From: Gymnogyps californianus
Lineage: Eukaryota > Chordata > Aves > Accipitriformes > Cathartidae
DNA: 64,000 bases
Assembly (NCBI RefSeq): GCF_018139145.2
Contig: NC_059475.1
Span: forward strand, 15,876,937 to 15,940,936
Reading direction: 5' to 3'
How positions within the stretch are numbered: the stretch's first letter is position 1; every line of letters starts with the position of its first letter. Shown one piece after another: positions 62,961 through 64,000 of this stretch. The notes under the pieces are model-generated. The model saw only the letters and a list, made by a program, of their open reading frames with translations. It did no database searches and was not told the DNA's origin. Both the position numbers and the translations under genes were made by a program.

Positions 62961-63180
62961 GGTGCGCGGGGTGCGGGCGCTGCGCGGGTGCGGGCGGTGC
63001 GCGGAGCGGCTGCGCCGGCGAGGCCGCGCCCCGGGGCGGTGGGAGGCGCGCCCGTCGCTCGCGCCCGCCGCCGCCTACAGCATCCCCGTCCTCCGCCGCC
63101 GCTCCCCTACCTCGCTGCATTAGCGGTACGAACCGCCGGGCAGCCATAACCTCCCTGCGACCCCAGGCTTTGGTTGTTTA

Positions 63181-64000
63181 AGGCCAAACCAAAAGAGAAA
63201 GAAAAAGTAAAAGAAAAGCGCCCCCCCCCCCGCCGTGTGTTACCTGGCCTTTTCCCCGAGCTGATTTTTACAACTGGTGCTTCTCATACAGCACAGAGCT
63301 CACACCCAAACTTCTCTTTTGTATTTGTAGGTATGTATGTCACTAGCCCTACTAGTTAAGAAAAGCACAAAGATGTGAAATTTAAGCATGCTAACACCTG
63401 GAGGGGAAAAAAAAAGAATAATTTGCTTCAATAAATTGCTCTACTGCAAATAATCTCATTTTTTATTTTTAGGTGAGCAGGGCGGATCTGATCTACCACT
63501 GTCTAAGTCTGATTTCCACCAGCCTTTCCCACTAACAGACTATTGTTGCTTACAAATGTAGTCTCTGACATGCCTACTGTGAGTAACTGCATAAGAATCA
63601 AGCTCAGAGCACCTGAAAAGGAGCCTATTTCAGACTAATCTCTTTTAGGTAATTTTGTCTTGGGCTGGTTCTTCTCCCACTTTCCCTGATGTAGTATACA
63701 ATAATAAAGACTTCTGCAATCAAGGTTGGAAGCAAGTGGAGGAGACCTGCTAACCTATGTCCCTTAGTCTCCCTCCAGAATCAGCTTTACCCATATAACT
63801 CCAGAGAGAATGGAGTTTACGTAAGCACAGGTAGCTTACCTGCTCCTCCTTCCAACAGAGTGGAAACTTGTATGAATACATATAAAGGCATGATAAAAAA
63901 AATGCCATACTCCCAAATACAAACTGGAATCTTTTTTATTATTTCTGTGTGATAACCTTTGTGAGCTATACCAGCGCCTTTAGAAATTGCTCTTACCCCT
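63181..64000. other. USH1C 5' flank, no gene assigned
   Basis: GC content falls back after the island. An 11-C run is at 63221-63231. Donor-like sites on the minus strand at about 63244 and 63839 could mark untranslated first exons, but no acceptor can be paired with them. No OTOG exon is recognisable. Confidence 0.4.
63221..63231. repeat. Poly-C run (11 C)
   Basis: Eleven consecutive C at the outer edge of the CpG island, upstream of USH1C. Confidence 0.9.

Noticed and set aside
63239..63860. Donor-like sites on the minus strand upstream of USH1C
   Set aside because: AGGCCAG|GTAACA and GAGCAG|GTAAGC could end untranslated first exons, but no transcription start or matching acceptor can be shown.

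Overview
The window is vertebrate nuclear DNA, most likely from a bird or other sauropsid. It is AT-rich, with short exons separated by kilobase introns with GT-AG ends. It carries a CR1-type LINE 3' end and old amniote interspersed repeats, and it has no bacterial-style operons. Almost all open reading frames of 60-120 codons are chance frames in introns or intergenic DNA.

The main content is one complete gene on the minus strand: USH1C, which encodes harmonin, the PDZ scaffold of the Usher 1 complex in hair-cell stereocilia and in photoreceptors. I could place 27 coding exons, from the ATG at 62960 (inside a CpG island) to the stop at 13670. Their phases agree at every junction and sum to 2511 nt, or 836 amino acids plus stop. 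The order of domains is: N-terminal domain, PDZ1, PDZ2, coiled coil, a Pro/Ser/Thr-rich (PST) block, PDZ3 and a C-terminal tail. Six consecutive phase-0 exons (c16-c21, 32194 down to 21788) encode the second coiled coil and PST block of the long b-type isoform. Joining c15 directly to c22 removes 756 nt in frame and gives a predicted 584-residue short form.

Layout from left to right. 1-5636 has no recognised gene. 5637-12800 holds the 3' part of an unrecognised plus-strand gene: three phase-compatible exons, a stop at 12616 and AATAAA at 12789. 13411-62960 is USH1C on the minus strand, tail-to-tail with the unknown gene, with poly(A) signals about 0.6 kb apart. About 62640-63180 is the CpG island and presumed promoter, and the rest to 64000 is unassigned 5' flank. 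In human, the gene 3' of USH1C is ABCC8 in the same orientation and the gene 5' is OTOG; neither is recognisable here. An opposite-strand gene directly 3' of USH1C is therefore unexpected.

Other structure includes a 480-bp homopurine A/G tract in an intron, two long poly-G runs, a palindromic MITE-like element, a probable hAT relic, and two abutting perfect hairpins. Splice-level details worth checking are tandem donors after c5, a tandem TAGTAG acceptor before c15, a 25-nt microexon, and a terminal exon shorter than the human form.
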